Positions 47,649 to 57,334 of a stretch of DNA of 64,000 bases are shown in pieces (position 1 is the first letter of the stretch; the number at the start of each line of letters is the position of its first letter). A program made the translations under genes and the position numbers. The notes beneath the pieces were generated by a model. That model ran no database searches. It saw nothing but the letters and a program-made list of their open reading frames with translations, and was not told the DNA's origin. This stretch comes from Pseudomonas sp. IPO3778. Its GTDB lineage: Bacteria > Pseudomonadota > Gammaproteobacteria > Pseudomonadales > Pseudomonadaceae. The DNA lies in contig NZ_JACARC010000041.1 of NCBI RefSeq assembly GCF_013386825.1, positions 77,274 through 141,273 on the forward strand. The letters run 5' to 3'.

Positions 47649-48548
47649 TCAGTGCGACGCAGACGCGACGCCACCTTGATGGGCAACCCTCAGGAACGCG
47701 CGCACCGCACCGCCGATTTCCTTGACGCGGCTGATGAGCAGCAAGTCGGTGTGCGGTTCCACATCGTCGAACGGGCGATAGGTCAGGCCCGGGATCGTGA
47801 CCTGCATCAAGGGTGCCGGCACCATTGCGACACCCATACCCGCCGCCACCAACGCCAGCACGCTCAAGGTGCTGGTGGTCCGTTGCACCTTGGGCTCGCG
47901 TCCCAGCGCCTTTCGCAGCCCGGCCAGCATGTATTCATCGGCGCCGTGGGCGGCGTAAATGATCAACGACTCGCCACCAAGCATCGGCACGCGCAGTGTC
48001 TTCTGGCTCGCCAGGGGATGGTCCTCCGGTAAGGCGACGACCAGCGGCCATGTGCCGATTCGCTCAAACAACAGTTCGCTATCGTGGGCCTGACCGCCAT
48101 GGCTGGGGGCGTAACCCAGGTCCAACTGACCGTTTTGAATGGCCTCAACCTGCAACTGCGGCGCCAATTCGCGCAGGATCACCTCAGCGTCCGGGTAAGC
48201 CGCGCGAAAAGCGCGGACGTCAGCCATCAACCGTCCACTGAATACCGCATTGCCGGCGAAGCCGATACGCACCGTCCCCATCTCGCCCCGCAAGGATCGC
48301 TGCACCACACGCTGGGCATGCGCGGCCTGATCCAGGGTGCGCTGCGCTTCAGCACGCAACAGCATCCCGGCTTCGGTGAGCTCCACCCGCCGGCTGGTGC
48401 GCAGGAACAACGGGCCGCCCAGTTCCTCTTCCAACGCGCGAATCTGCATGCTCAGCGCCGACTGGACGATGTGCAAACGCTGGGCCGCCCGCCCGAAGTG
48501 ACCTTCCTCCGCAACCGCCAGGAAATAGCGCAAATGACGCAGATCCAT
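47649..48548 (-). CDS. LysR-family regulator
   Basis: This regulator of about 299 residues has the N-terminal winged helix (DLRHLRYFLAVAEEGHFGRA) and a substrate-binding domain from about residue 90 (GTVRIGFAGNAVFSG). The pattern is that of the BenM/CatM-like activators of aromatic catabolism. The ATG at 48548 or a GTG two codons earlier may be the start. It is divergent from the SnoaL-like gene at 48659, which it probably controls along with the transporter and porin behind it. Confidence 0.9.
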   Translation of the reverse strand: MDLRHLRYFLAVAEEGHFGRAAQRLHIVQSALSMQIRALEEELGGPLFLRTSRRVELTEAGMLLRAEAQRTLDQAAHAQRVVQRSLRGEMGTVRIGFAGNAVFSGRLMADVRAFRAAYPDAEVILRELAPQLQVEAIQNGQLDLGYAPSHGGQAHDSELLFERIGTWPLVVALPEDHPLASQKTLRVPMLGGESLIIYAAHGADEYMLAGLRKALGREPKVQRTTSTLSVLALVAAGMGVAMVPAPLMQVTIPGLTYRPFDDVEPHTDLLLISRVKEIGGAVRAFLRVAHQGGVASASH

Positions 48549-48658
48549 GTGCACCCAGCCTCATCAGATTTAATGATCAATCGTTCATATCAATCTATTT
48601 GAAGTTCTTTGTCCAGCGGCAGATGCTGAGCCCGACACCCCCCCACCCGAGGACAATC

Positions 48659-49234
48659 ATGCAGCGTTACCTGGAAGACCGACTTCAAATTACCGACTTG
48701 ATCACGGGCTGGATTCACCGTGACCTGGGCCAGTGGGAGCAACTGGCCAACCTCGCGCACCCGGACGGGGTGATCGAAATCACCTGGTTTGAAGGCCCTT
48801 TCGCCGAATTCGTCGAAGGCTCCAAGCGCATGGGCGCATCCGATTTGCGCACCAAACACCTGATTGGCACCCCCGTGATCAGTTTCAACGGCAACAAGGC
48901 TGTGGTGGAAACCAACGCGGTGATCGTCGCCGATAACGTACGGCTGAACTTGGGTTGCAGCGTGCACAACCGCTTTTATGACCTGGTCGAAAAACGCCAG
49001 GGCGTCTGGAAGCTGGTCAAGCGCCAGAGCATCTACGACATGGGCAGCTTCACGTTCCCCCAAGGACTGGTCGAGATCGATCGTGAAACCGTGGCGCGCT
49101 ACCCACGCGAATACGCGCCGCTGGCCTACCTGCTGGATAAAAGCGGCTTCCCGCTCGACCGCGTGTTCGCCACCCGTGGCAGCGAACTGGAGCAGGCCAT
49201 GCGCGCCGAGGCCGGCACCTGGCTCGCCGCCTGA
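48659..49234 (+). CDS. SnoaL-like (NTF2-fold) protein
   Basis: This 191-residue protein fits the SnoaL/NTF2 fold used by ring-hydroxylating dioxygenase small subunits and small isomerases or hydratases: ITDLITGWIHRDLGQWEQLA, then a VHNRFYDLVEKRQGVWKL strand region. The ATG at 48659 has a CGAGGAC site. It is divergent from the LysR gene and followed by an MFS carrier. Its catalytic role in the pathway is not clear. Confidence 0.75.
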   Translation: MQRYLEDRLQITDLITGWIHRDLGQWEQLANLAHPDGVIEITWFEGPFAEFVEGSKRMGASDLRTKHLIGTPVISFNGNKAVVETNAVIVADNVRLNLGCSVHNRFYDLVEKRQGVWKLVKRQSIYDMGSFTFPQGLVEIDRETVARYPREYAPLAYLLDKSGFPLDRVFATRGSELEQAMRAEAGTWLAA

Positions 49235-49341
49235 TCAATCGCCTTCGCCCCCCCTCACAACAGAGAGCTTCCCTACCCGGCCACCGATTTGAGCTTGCGT
49301 CCAACACTTACCGAAAATAACTACAACAGAGGTATTCGCTT

Positions 49342-50676
49342 GTGAACAATCAACTCGACATCAGCGCGATTGTCGAAAGGAGTCGCTTGGGCGCCTTTCA
49401 GCTGCTTGTGCTTGCCCAATGCTTCCTTTGCATGGTCGTCGATGGGTTCGACATCCAGGCCATGGCCTACGCGGCCCCCAGCCTCATTGCCGATTGGGGT
49501 ATCGCAAAAGCCCACCTTGGCCCTGTGTTCAGCATCAGCATGCTCGGCATGTTGATCGGCTCACTCGCCTTGGGCTCGGTGGCTGACCGCGTCGGTCGCC
49601 GGCCGGTGCTGGTGACCGCCTCCCTGGTCATGGCCATCCTGATGTACTTCACCGCCAAGGCCACCACGGTGGACGGCCTGCTTGCGCTGCGTTTTTTCAC
49701 TGGCATCGCCATGGGTGCCATTGTGCCCAACGTCGCCACACTGGTGACGGAATACGCCCCACGCCATAACCGCGTGATGCTGTTGACGCTCGTCTCGTCC
49801 GGTATGATCGTCGGCGGGCTGGTCGGCGGCGCGATTGCTGCCGCACTGATCCCGACGTATGGCTGGCAGGCGGTGTTTTACCTGGGCGCCATCGCTCCGT
49901 TGTGCCTGGGCCTGCTGATGTTTTTCGCACTTCCCGAATCACTGCAGTGGTGTGTTCTGCGCGGACGCCAACTCGACCGCGTGCGGACCATCCTTTCGCG
50001 CATCGAGCCCGGTCTGCTGATCAGCGAGCAGACCGTTATGGTGATCGGTGAGCCGCGCAAGAAAGGTCTGTCCCTCGCTCACCTGTTTGCCGACGGCAGG
50101 CTGTCCGGCACCTTGCTGCTGTGGCTGATTAACTTCATGAACATGCTCTGCGTGTACTTCCTCGCCTCCTGGACGCCGGTGCTGATGAGTGGTGCGGGTC
50201 ACTCACCTTCGCAGGCGGTACTGGCCGGCACTTCAATGTGGCTGGGGGGCTTGGCGGGCGGCTGGCTGCTGGGCTGGTTTGTCGACCGGCGCGGCTTCGG
50301 CGCCGTACTGGTGCCCACGTTCATCGTCTCGGCGGTGGCCATCGTCTTGTTCAGCCACTTCTACACCTCGATCAATCTGGCCTACCTGAGCATTGCCGTC
50401 GCCGGTTTCGGCATCCTCGGCGGCCAAGCGGCCCTGAACGCCATGACCGCGACCTTTTACCCGACCGCACTGCGCGCCACGGGCACGGGCTGGACCTTGG
50501 GGCTCGGTCGCCTGGGAGGCATCTGCGGCCCTTTCATCGGTGCCCTACTTCTGTCTTTGCAATGGTCGACCAGCGACTTGCTGGTGGCTGCCGCGATTCC
50601 CGCCGGCATCACCGCCCTCGGCATCATCGGCTTCTGGCGCCTGAATCGGACGGCGGCGTTGCCGGTCACCCACTAA
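49342..50676 (+). CDS. MFS transporter, aromatic acid:H+ symporter type
   Basis: This 444-residue carrier of the AAHS (PcaK/BenK) type has twelve membrane segments. Hallmarks are VDGFDIQAMAYAAPSL in helix 1 with the conserved aspartates, GSVADRVGRRPVL, and TYGWQAVFYLGAI. It starts at a GTG with an AGAGG site. A BBP2 porin gene follows it, mirroring the porin and MFS pair at 44945-47623. Confidence 0.88.
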   Translation: MNNQLDISAIVERSRLGAFQLLVLAQCFLCMVVDGFDIQAMAYAAPSLIADWGIAKAHLGPVFSISMLGMLIGSLALGSVADRVGRRPVLVTASLVMAILMYFTAKATTVDGLLALRFFTGIAMGAIVPNVATLVTEYAPRHNRVMLLTLVSSGMIVGGLVGGAIAAALIPTYGWQAVFYLGAIAPLCLGLLMFFALPESLQWCVLRGRQLDRVRTILSRIEPGLLISEQTVMVIGEPRKKGLSLAHLFADGRLSGTLLLWLINFMNMLCVYFLASWTPVLMSGAGHSPSQAVLAGTSMWLGGLAGGWLLGWFVDRRGFGAVLVPTFIVSAVAIVLFSHFYTSINLAYLSIAVAGFGILGGQAALNAMTATFYPTALRATGTGWTLGLGRLGGICGPFIGALLLSLQWSTSDLLVAAAIPAGITALGIIGFWRLNRTAALPVTH

Positions 50677-50733
50677 GCGTTCCGCACCGCGGCCAGCGGA
50701 TGGCCGCATCCCCATAAAAACAAGAGAAACCCC

Positions 50734-52095
50734 ATGAAGACCATCAACGTCAAATCGTTCGGTGCGGTTCTGTTCGCCCTCGCAACGGGCCATTGCCTGG
50801 CTGGCCAACCGGCCGATGTCGGCGAAGGCACCGTGTTTCGCAGCGTGTTCGGTGACACGCTGGAGCGCGACTACGGCATCAAGGTGTCCGGCCTGCTGGA
50901 CGCCGGTTATTCACGCAACAACAATTCGTCCCATGAAGATCGCGAGTCCGGGCAGACCAACACGCCCGTCGCCGGGTTCGGCGATGAAGGCTTTGAGCTC
51001 GCTACCCTTCACCTGTTTGCCGACAAAGCGCTGAAGGCCAATTTCATTCCGCGCGTCACTCCGTTGCCCGGTCCGGCCCCTACCGAAGCCTCGTTCGGTT
51101 TCACCTTCGAAACCGCCTATGGCCGCAATGCGCAGCAAGCCCGCACCTACGGTTGGGACATGCACTGGGGCATCAACTCTCCAGGTGACGATGATCCGGA
51201 CAAGGCCCGACGGGACAAACAGAATTTCCTCGCCGTACCCAACATCGCCGCCACGGCTTACTTGCCGTATGCCGGCGGCTTTACCGCCATTGCCGGCATT
51301 TTTGGCCCGGCGCTCGGTTACGAAATCCCCCCTAACATACGGGCTGCGCGTAACCCGTTTGCCAGTCGCTCCTACGCCTTCATGACCGAGTCCGGCGCAG
51401 TCTCCGGATTCCTGCTGGGGAAACGCCTGATCAACAACGCCAGCATGTTGTTCGGTGCCGAGTTGGGGGTGATCCAGGGTCAAGGCAACCTGCGCGACAA
51501 CAACGACAGCAAGGCGCTACTAGGTGCACTGCGCTGGCGCACGCCCGACATGAACACCTGGATCGACTATGAGTTTCTCGTCGGCGATTCACAAAACGAC
51601 AGTCGCAACGACATCCAAACACCCCGCGGCCGGCTGATTTCCGCTGACGGCCAGTTCAAGCAGCAGCACTCGCTCAATGGCTGGCACGCATTCAACGAAC
51701 AGTGGTCGATGGGCGGCGAAATGGTCTACGGCCGTCAATCAGGCGATGGCAAAGCATCGACCGTGGACATCGTCACCGGCCCAGGTTTCGATGGCGCGCA
51801 CTGGTGGGGGGCCAACGTCGTGCTGACTTACCAGCAACGCAAGGACTTGTCGTTTTCCGTAAGGGCCGAGCATTTCGACGACCCGGACGGTTACGTGCTG
51901 TTCCCCTCTTCCACCGCTCGCGGCGCCTTTAATGCGTTGACCGCGGGGCTGCGCTATGACGTCAACAAATACCTGTCACTGCGCCCGGAGTTGCGCTACG
52001 ACGGGTTCAATGGCCGCGACGACGCGCGTCCTTTCGGCCAGGGCGATGCACGAAACCAACTGACCGGAACCGTGGAAGCACTGGTGTATTTCTAA
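50734..52095 (+). CDS. BBP2-type outer membrane porin (paralogue 2)
   Basis: This 453-residue beta-barrel protein is paralogous to the one at 44945-46306: same length, signal peptide, and blocks such as FGPALGYEIPPNIRAARNPF and the terminal EALVYF. The 5' leader (AAAACAAGAGA) is also shared. The two copies differ at many positions along the barrel, so they may differ in substrate. It follows an AAHS carrier and probably supplies it. Confidence 0.85.
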   Translation: MKTINVKSFGAVLFALATGHCLAGQPADVGEGTVFRSVFGDTLERDYGIKVSGLLDAGYSRNNNSSHEDRESGQTNTPVAGFGDEGFELATLHLFADKALKANFIPRVTPLPGPAPTEASFGFTFETAYGRNAQQARTYGWDMHWGINSPGDDDPDKARRDKQNFLAVPNIAATAYLPYAGGFTAIAGIFGPALGYEIPPNIRAARNPFASRSYAFMTESGAVSGFLLGKRLINNASMLFGAELGVIQGQGNLRDNNDSKALLGALRWRTPDMNTWIDYEFLVGDSQNDSRNDIQTPRGRLISADGQFKQQHSLNGWHAFNEQWSMGGEMVYGRQSGDGKASTVDIVTGPGFDGAHWWGANVVLTYQQRKDLSFSVRAEHFDDPDGYVLFPSSTARGAFNALTAGLRYDVNKYLSLRPELRYDGFNGRDDARPFGQGDARNQLTGTVEALVYF

Positions 52096-52263
52096 CAACA
52101 GGCAAGTTATTGACGGAAAAAGCACTGCTCAAAAGTTGCTGACTTTGATGTTTTTTATGAAATAAATTTTATTATACAAACGACTTATAGGTGCACATGA
52201 TGAATGGTGATGCAGGCAATCCAGTTCCGTCACATTACCCGCCCCCCTACTGAGAGCACTGTT

Positions 52264-52710
52264 ATGAAGACACTCGCTTCTGTTGTAGCTGCGTCCCTCT
52301 GCCTGATCGCCGGCGCCAGCCATGCGGCTGACGCAAAAACCACCTTCAAGCCGTTTTCTGGCGTTGATATCAGTGGTGTGTATGAATGTGTGGGCACTGA
52401 TGTGCACGATGGCGAAGGAAAAAGCCAGATGACACTGACACTGGACAGCAAGTACAGCTCGGGCAAATTCGGTGGCTATAAAGCCAAGGTCGAAGCCGAT
52501 GGGGCGCTTATCTACAACGGTTCTGTCGTCGCTGACCGCGACCACCTGGCGATGAACTTTGTTAACGTCGACCCATCAAAAAATGACTTTGGCGTGGCTC
52601 TGGCGAAAGTCAGCCGCCCCTCCAAGGGTAAGTTCAAGATCGAAAAGACTTACTACGAACCTGACTATATGGGCGGCGGTAACGGTATTGAGACCTGCAC
52701 CTCGAAATAA
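52264..52710 (+). CDS. Small exported protein of unknown function
   Basis: This 148-residue protein has a clear signal peptide (cleavage after SHAA/DAK, near residue 22). The mature part is lysine-rich and mainly beta, with two cysteines (VYECVGTD and ETCTSK) near its ends that may pair. It is monocistronic, with an AT-rich region upstream and a strong terminator downstream. No family was recognised. Confidence 0.75.
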   Translation: MKTLASVVAASLCLIAGASHAADAKTTFKPFSGVDISGVYECVGTDVHDGEGKSQMTLTLDSKYSSGKFGGYKAKVEADGALIYNGSVVADRDHLAMNFVNVDPSKNDFGVALAKVSRPSKGKFKIEKTYYEPDYMGGGNGIETCTSK

Positions 52711-52760
52711 CAGGGTGATACACAGTGTTCAGGATGAGTCGCTGCTGTTCTGAATGTATC

Positions 52761-52800
52761 AATAACCCAACCAGGTAGTTAACGGGTTGGGTTATTGTTC
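52761..52800 (+). terminator. Intrinsic terminator
   Basis: A perfect 12-bp stem (AATAACCCAACC at 52761-52772, its complement at 52785-52796) with a 12-base loop lies 50 bases after the exported protein gene and is followed by a short pyrimidine tract. Confidence 0.75.
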
Positions 52801-52875
52801 CTCCTGCGCTCGTACTCTGATACAGATGCAATAACGTTACCTATTCAAAATCCCTGGTTCGTAATAGTGGACACG

Positions 52876-52985
52876 TTGAATGCAATGGCGACGTTCGTTC
52901 GCGTCGTTGACTGTGGCAGTTTTACTGCTGCGGCATTGGCGAGCGGACTTGGGGCAACGCAGACCCCAGCGTCATGCAACTGGCG
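52876..52985 (+). pseudogene. LysR regulator N-terminal stub
   Basis: From a TTG at 52876 the frame reads MNAMATFVRVVDCGSFTAAA, the typical start of a LysR helix-turn-helix, for about 37 codons and then stops. The rest of the gene is missing. It lies downstream of a terminator and is a remnant. Confidence 0.65.
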
Positions 52986-53065
52986 ATGATGATTAACTCA
53001 CGTGTCGCCACATCCAAACCGGGGCGGTCCAATATTCCGGCTAACGCCCCTCCCCTGGCCCAAGG

Positions 53066-53713
53066 TCAGGTTCGATCTATCCCGGCAAGGATTCCCGCCT
53101 TTATGAATGCGACCAAATGCTCGGTTTTGGTATCGAGATCCATCGCGTTCAGTGTACTGCCGCAAATGCGTTCTATGCGGTTGTCCAACACGCTCATGAC
53201 CAGAGCACCGACGGCAAACAGATAAGACCAATGAGCGGTTTTGGAACTGATGCCGGGCAGCGCCTCACGGATAGCACGAATGAACTCCACAGCAATGGGG
53301 TCGAAGTACTCAGCGACTATCCCTCGGTCGACTTCTCGGGGATCGGAAGCCTCGCGAGCCACTAGCTTGGCGTATGCGATTCCTGCTTCGCTGTTCTGGT
53401 GTTTCATCGCTGGCAAGACAAACGCTCGCACGATGTGATCCAACGGATCTTCTCCGGCAGCGAGCGGTTCATGAAGCAAACTCAAACGCTCATCCAGCAC
53501 AGCTTTACGGCGTTCAAACAATTCACGATAAAGGTTGAGCTTCGTTTTGAAGTGGTAGACCACCAGGGGCAACCCCACCTCAGCCGCATTCGCAATGTCT
53601 CTCATCGAGACACCGTTGTACCCCCCTTCAGAGAACAACCGCTCCGCGGCATCCAGCACCTGCTCACGCTTGCTCACCTCGGTATTCCTTTCCTTTGCCG
53701 ATGCCTCCGTCAT
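53066..53713 (-). CDS. TetR-family regulator
   Basis: This 215-residue repressor has an N-terminal helix-turn-helix (REQVLDAAERLFSEGGYNGV, then SMRDIANAAEVGLPLVVYHF) and a helical C-terminal ligand domain. The frame is open to 53803, but the ATG at 53713 starts where TetR proteins usually do. It is divergent from the MFS carrier gene at 53884, the first gene of the second catabolic set, and probably represses that set. Confidence 0.88.
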   Translation of the reverse strand: MTEASAKERNTEVSKREQVLDAAERLFSEGGYNGVSMRDIANAAEVGLPLVVYHFKTKLNLYRELFERRKAVLDERLSLLHEPLAAGEDPLDHIVRAFVLPAMKHQNSEAGIAYAKLVAREASDPREVDRGIVAEYFDPIAVEFIRAIREALPGISSKTAHWSYLFAVGALVMSVLDNRIERICGSTLNAMDLDTKTEHLVAFIKAGILAGIDRT

Positions 53714-53883
53714 GTAACTGCCTGTGTTTTTTCGCTGAATGTCCCGTAATTGTGCCCTCCTCTTGCCAGGGGCGCCACTTGTCATTTGCCGTCTGGACGA
53801 CACTAACTGTACGTGTGTATAGTCTCCGCCAATAATAACAATATGGCCGCTCAGTCAGCGTCAAGCGGCAAACAGGAGGCTTT
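53714..53883. promoter_or_regulatory. Divergent TetR/MFS promoter region
   Basis: This intergenic region should hold the TetR operator and the promoter of the MFS gene. An ACTAACTGTACGTGTGTATAGT stretch at about 53803-53824 has complementary ends (ACTA and TAGT) and includes a TATAGT that could serve as a -10 element. An AGGAGG site precedes the MFS start. Confidence 0.3.
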
Positions 53884-55140
53884 ATGAACATCAACCTCAA
53901 CGTTATGAAATGGCGTGTACTCACGGGATGCTTTCTCAGTTACATGTTTGATGCGCTCGACGTTTTGGTGCTCATCATCTGCTTGCCTGCAATCAAGGAA
54001 ACCATGCAGATCAGCACCACCCAGGCAGGGCTCATGGTGACCGCGACACTGCTGGGTATCGGCGTCAGCAGTTTGGTAATGGGTGGCCTGGCCGATACCT
54101 TGGGTCGTCGAAAAGCCCTGCTACTTTCGCTGGCAACCTTTGGTGTCCTCACCATAGCCATTGCCGGTGCGACCGACTGGAAGCAGATATTAGTGTTGCG
54201 CTTCCTCGCCGGGCTCGGTCTTGGCGGCGTATGGGGAACCGTTGCAGCACAGGTCAACGAAGCGTGGCCGCCCCATCAACGAGCTCGCGCCACGGCCTTT
54301 GTTCTGAGTTCTTTTTCCATAGGATCGGGTCTTGCCGCAGTCTTGGCCGCCTGTTTCCTGAAAACCTATGGATGGCGTGTCTTATTTGTCATTAGCGGCG
54401 TTCTGGTTGTTATCCCGATTATCTATGTCTGGTTGCGCGTCCCGGAGTCGGCGGTGTGGCTAGCCGAACGAAAAGCCAGTCGTGATCTTTTGGCGCCTCG
54501 TAACGCTGTGACCATCAAGGCGCTATTTGCCGCAGATTTGCTGCGTAAAACCCTACTTGGCACCACTGCTTCGGCACTCGCACTGACTGCTTACTGGGGC
54601 GCGATGACTTGGCTGCCCACCTTTCTCGTTCAGGAGCATGGCCTCGAACCTTCCACCATGGCGGGCTTCATCGCGGTAATGAACGTGGGAACCTTCATTG
54701 GCTACAACCTTTTTGGCTGGCTGGCAGACCGAATTGGCAAACGGCGCACGATCATCATCTGCCTGATCGGCTGCGGTTTGATGCTGCCGATCTACACGTT
54801 TGCGACCGACAAAACCGCGCTCTTGCTACTGGGACCTGCCTTCGCATTTTTCATCGCTTTTGCAGGCGTGTTCGGCTCCTATTTTGCGGAGCTTTACCCC
54901 ACACACCTTCGAGCCTCTGGCGCAGGGTTTTGCTTCAACGTTGGCCGCGGCATCTCTGCGTTTGCCCCGTTGTTATTAGGTTCTGTTGCGCTTTCCGTCG
55001 GTTTTTCAATCAGCATCGGTTTTTGCGGCGCGTTATTCCTGCTGGCAGCGGCAGTCATTTTCCTATTGCCACAGGACGTAGCCCCTCACCCGGCTTACCA
55101 GAGTCCTAGAGATGTTTCGCCTGCTGGCGAATCCATCTGA
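53884..55140 (+). CDS. MFS transporter (AAHS-like)
   Basis: This 418-residue carrier has twelve membrane segments, the motif GGLADTLGRRKALL and the first-helix pattern SYMFDALDVLVLII with paired aspartates seen in aromatic acid:H+ symporters. A second-half motif GWLADRIGKRRTI is present. It heads a set with the cyclase and fumarylacetoacetase genes, 35 bases upstream of the cyclase gene, so it probably imports their precursor. Confidence 0.88.
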   Translation: MNINLNVMKWRVLTGCFLSYMFDALDVLVLIICLPAIKETMQISTTQAGLMVTATLLGIGVSSLVMGGLADTLGRRKALLLSLATFGVLTIAIAGATDWKQILVLRFLAGLGLGGVWGTVAAQVNEAWPPHQRARATAFVLSSFSIGSGLAAVLAACFLKTYGWRVLFVISGVLVVIPIIYVWLRVPESAVWLAERKASRDLLAPRNAVTIKALFAADLLRKTLLGTTASALALTAYWGAMTWLPTFLVQEHGLEPSTMAGFIAVMNVGTFIGYNLFGWLADRIGKRRTIIICLIGCGLMLPIYTFATDKTALLLLGPAFAFFIAFAGVFGSYFAELYPTHLRASGAGFCFNVGRGISAFAPLLLGSVALSVGFSISIGFCGALFLLAAAVIFLLPQDVAPHPAYQSPRDVSPAGESI

Positions 55141-55175
55141 CGATCCTCATCAATCAATTATCAAGGAGTTTAGAA

Positions 55176-55982
55176 ATGGCCCGTCGATTTGTAGATCTTT
55201 CCATCTTCCTGGAAAACGATGTCATCTCCGACCCGCCCGGGTATGAGCCAAAAATCCAGTATTTGGATCACAAGGCGACCGCGAAGCAAGTCACTGGCTT
55301 CTTTCCCGGGCTCCAGATTTCTGATCTGCCGGACAGCGAAGGCTGGGCAATAGAACATATCCAGCTTAATACCCATAACGGCACTCATCTGGATGCTCCC
55401 TTCCATTTCCACAGCACCATGAATGAGTCGGTGGGCGAAGGTGAGCCCGCCATGACCATTGACGAAGTGCCACTGGAGTGGTGCTTCCAACCGGCTGTGA
55501 AGCTCGACTTCACACGTTTTCATGACGGTTACGTTGTCACCGCTGAAGATGTCGAGGCGGAACTTGCGCGCATCGGGCACGCGCTAAAACCCTTCGAGAT
55601 TGTTGTGGTCAACACCGGTGCTGGAGTGCGTTACGGAAAGCCAGGCTACGTATCGTCCGGCTGCGGCATGGGCCTTGACGCCACCATGTACCTGCTCGAG
55701 CGCGGTGTACGCCTGACTGGCACCGATGGCTGGAGCTGGGACGCCCCTTTTGTGCACACCGCAAAAAAATACGCGCAGACCAAAGACGCATCCCTGATTT
55801 GGGAGGGGCATAAAGCGGGCCGCAACATTGGCTACTGCCACCTGGAGAAACTGCACAACCTCGAAATATTGCCCCCCTCTGGTTTTTTTATCGCCTGCTT
55901 CCCTTGCAAGATCCGAAACGCCTCGGCCGGGTGGACACGTGCCGTCGCCATTTTCGACGACGCCCTCAATGCTGCGGGATGA
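55176..55982 (+). CDS. Cyclase-family (kynurenine formamidase-like) hydrolase
   Basis: This 268-residue enzyme has the metal-binding motif HNGTHLDAPFHF (HxGTHxDxPxHF) of the cyclase family, which includes kynurenine formamidase and isatin hydrolase. An AAGGAG site precedes the ATG. It is followed after 31 bases by fumarylacetoacetase, so the pair may handle successive hydrolytic steps. No tryptophan pathway genes are near, so a role in kynurenine formation is not supported. Confidence 0.85.
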   Translation: MARRFVDLSIFLENDVISDPPGYEPKIQYLDHKATAKQVTGFFPGLQISDLPDSEGWAIEHIQLNTHNGTHLDAPFHFHSTMNESVGEGEPAMTIDEVPLEWCFQPAVKLDFTRFHDGYVVTAEDVEAELARIGHALKPFEIVVVNTGAGVRYGKPGYVSSGCGMGLDATMYLLERGVRLTGTDGWSWDAPFVHTAKKYAQTKDASLIWEGHKAGRNIGYCHLEKLHNLEILPPSGFFIACFPCKIRNASAGWTRAVAIFDDALNAAG

Positions 55983-56013
55983 ACGCTCTCTAACGCGTCT
56001 TAAGGGGATTGCT

Positions 56014-57327
56014 ATGCAACTGAACCACACTCACGACATCACGCGCCGTAGTTGGCTTGAGCAAGCAAACGACTCAAGGAGTGACTTTCCACTACAGAAT
56101 CTGCCGCTCTGTGTTTTTCGCCGAAAAGGCTCTGCCGACGCTTGGGGCGGGGGGATCGGTATCGGTGATCAGATCGTGGATCTCGCCGCCCTGCACCAAA
56201 GCGATTGTGTAAAAGGTCTTGCTGCAGATGCGGTGTTGGCAGCGTCCGCTCCCACGCTAAACAAATTGCTGGAACTTGGCCCTGATGCTTGGAAAGCATT
56301 GCGCCATAGCCTGTTTGGGTTGTTGGAAACAGGTAGCCCTCATGAACAATCAGTGCGCGAAACGCTAGTTGCTCAGGCCGACGCGGAGCATGCAGTACCC
56401 GTACAAATAGGAGACTACACCGACTTTTACACATCCCGTGATCACGCAGAGAATTGCTGTCGGCAGTTCGGGATAGAGGTATTCCCCAATTTCGACTGGC
56501 TGCCTATCGGCTATCACGGGCGGGTGTCGTCAATAGGCGTCAGTGGGCAAAAGGTCTTCCGACCTATGGGGCAGTCGCGGCCAGATCCGAATGCCGAACC
56601 GGTTTATGGCCCCTGCCGGCGATTGGACTATGAGCTGGAAATCGGTGCAGTGATCGGCACAGGGAATCCGAGCGGAACCAGCATTCCCATCGCGTCAGCT
56701 CAGCAACATATCTTCGGTCTATGTTTGTTAAACGACTGGTCAGCGCGTGATATTCAAACGTGGGAAATGCAGCCGCTAGGACCGTTCCTCGCCAAAAATT
56801 TCGCCACCACTCTATCGCCGTGGATTGTCACACTCGAAGCACTTATTCCTTATCGAACGGCGTGGACTCGCTCGCCGGAACGCCCGCAACCGCTTGGCTA
56901 TCTCAGTGCGCCGGAAAACACTCGGTTCGGGGCGTTTGACATACAACTGGACGTGTCGATTCAGAGTGCTCGTCAACGTGCCGAAGGTGGAGCGCCGCGC
57001 ACACTGACCCATACCAGTTTCCGTCATCAGTATTGGACATTGGGCCAGATGGTTGCCCACCACACCATGGGGGGGTGCAACCTGCGAAGTGGTGACCTAC
57101 TGGGCAGCGGCACCATCTCCGGCCCCACTGCGGGAGAGGCAGGGGCACTCATCGAACTGACCGTATCGGGAGCAGAGCCAGTGGATATAGGCGACGGTGA
57201 ACTGCGAGGCTTTCTTGAAGATGGGGATACCGTGGTGTTCCGAGGTTGGTGCGAACGCCAGGGTTTCGCTCGCATCGGGTTCGGCCTGAATGACGGCACT
57301 GTGGTGCCATTCCAGCCGCTCAACTAG
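56014..57327 (+). CDS. Fumarylacetoacetase
   Basis: This 437-residue enzyme has the full pattern of fumarylacetoacetase: the metal-binding Asp and catalytic His in DFYTSRDHAENC, PNFDWLPIGYHGRVSS, GQSRPDPN, and the paired glutamates in DYELEIGAVIG. It hydrolyses fumarylacetoacetate or an analogue to fumarate and a keto acid. In pseudomonads the usual gene sits with homogentisate dioxygenase; neither that enzyme nor maleylacetoacetate isomerase is encoded here. It may therefore act on a different acylpyruvate. The ATG at 56014 follows AAGGGG; earlier in-frame codons overlap the cyclase gene. Confidence 0.9.
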   Translation: MQLNHTHDITRRSWLEQANDSRSDFPLQNLPLCVFRRKGSADAWGGGIGIGDQIVDLAALHQSDCVKGLAADAVLAASAPTLNKLLELGPDAWKALRHSLFGLLETGSPHEQSVRETLVAQADAEHAVPVQIGDYTDFYTSRDHAENCCRQFGIEVFPNFDWLPIGYHGRVSSIGVSGQKVFRPMGQSRPDPNAEPVYGPCRRLDYELEIGAVIGTGNPSGTSIPIASAQQHIFGLCLLNDWSARDIQTWEMQPLGPFLAKNFATTLSPWIVTLEALIPYRTAWTRSPERPQPLGYLSAPENTRFGAFDIQLDVSIQSARQRAEGGAPRTLTHTSFRHQYWTLGQMVAHHTMGGCNLRSGDLLGSGTISGPTAGEAGALIELTVSGAEPVDIGDGELRGFLEDGDTVVFRGWCERQGFARIGFGLNDGTVVPFQPLN

Positions 57328-57334
57328 TTGCTCA

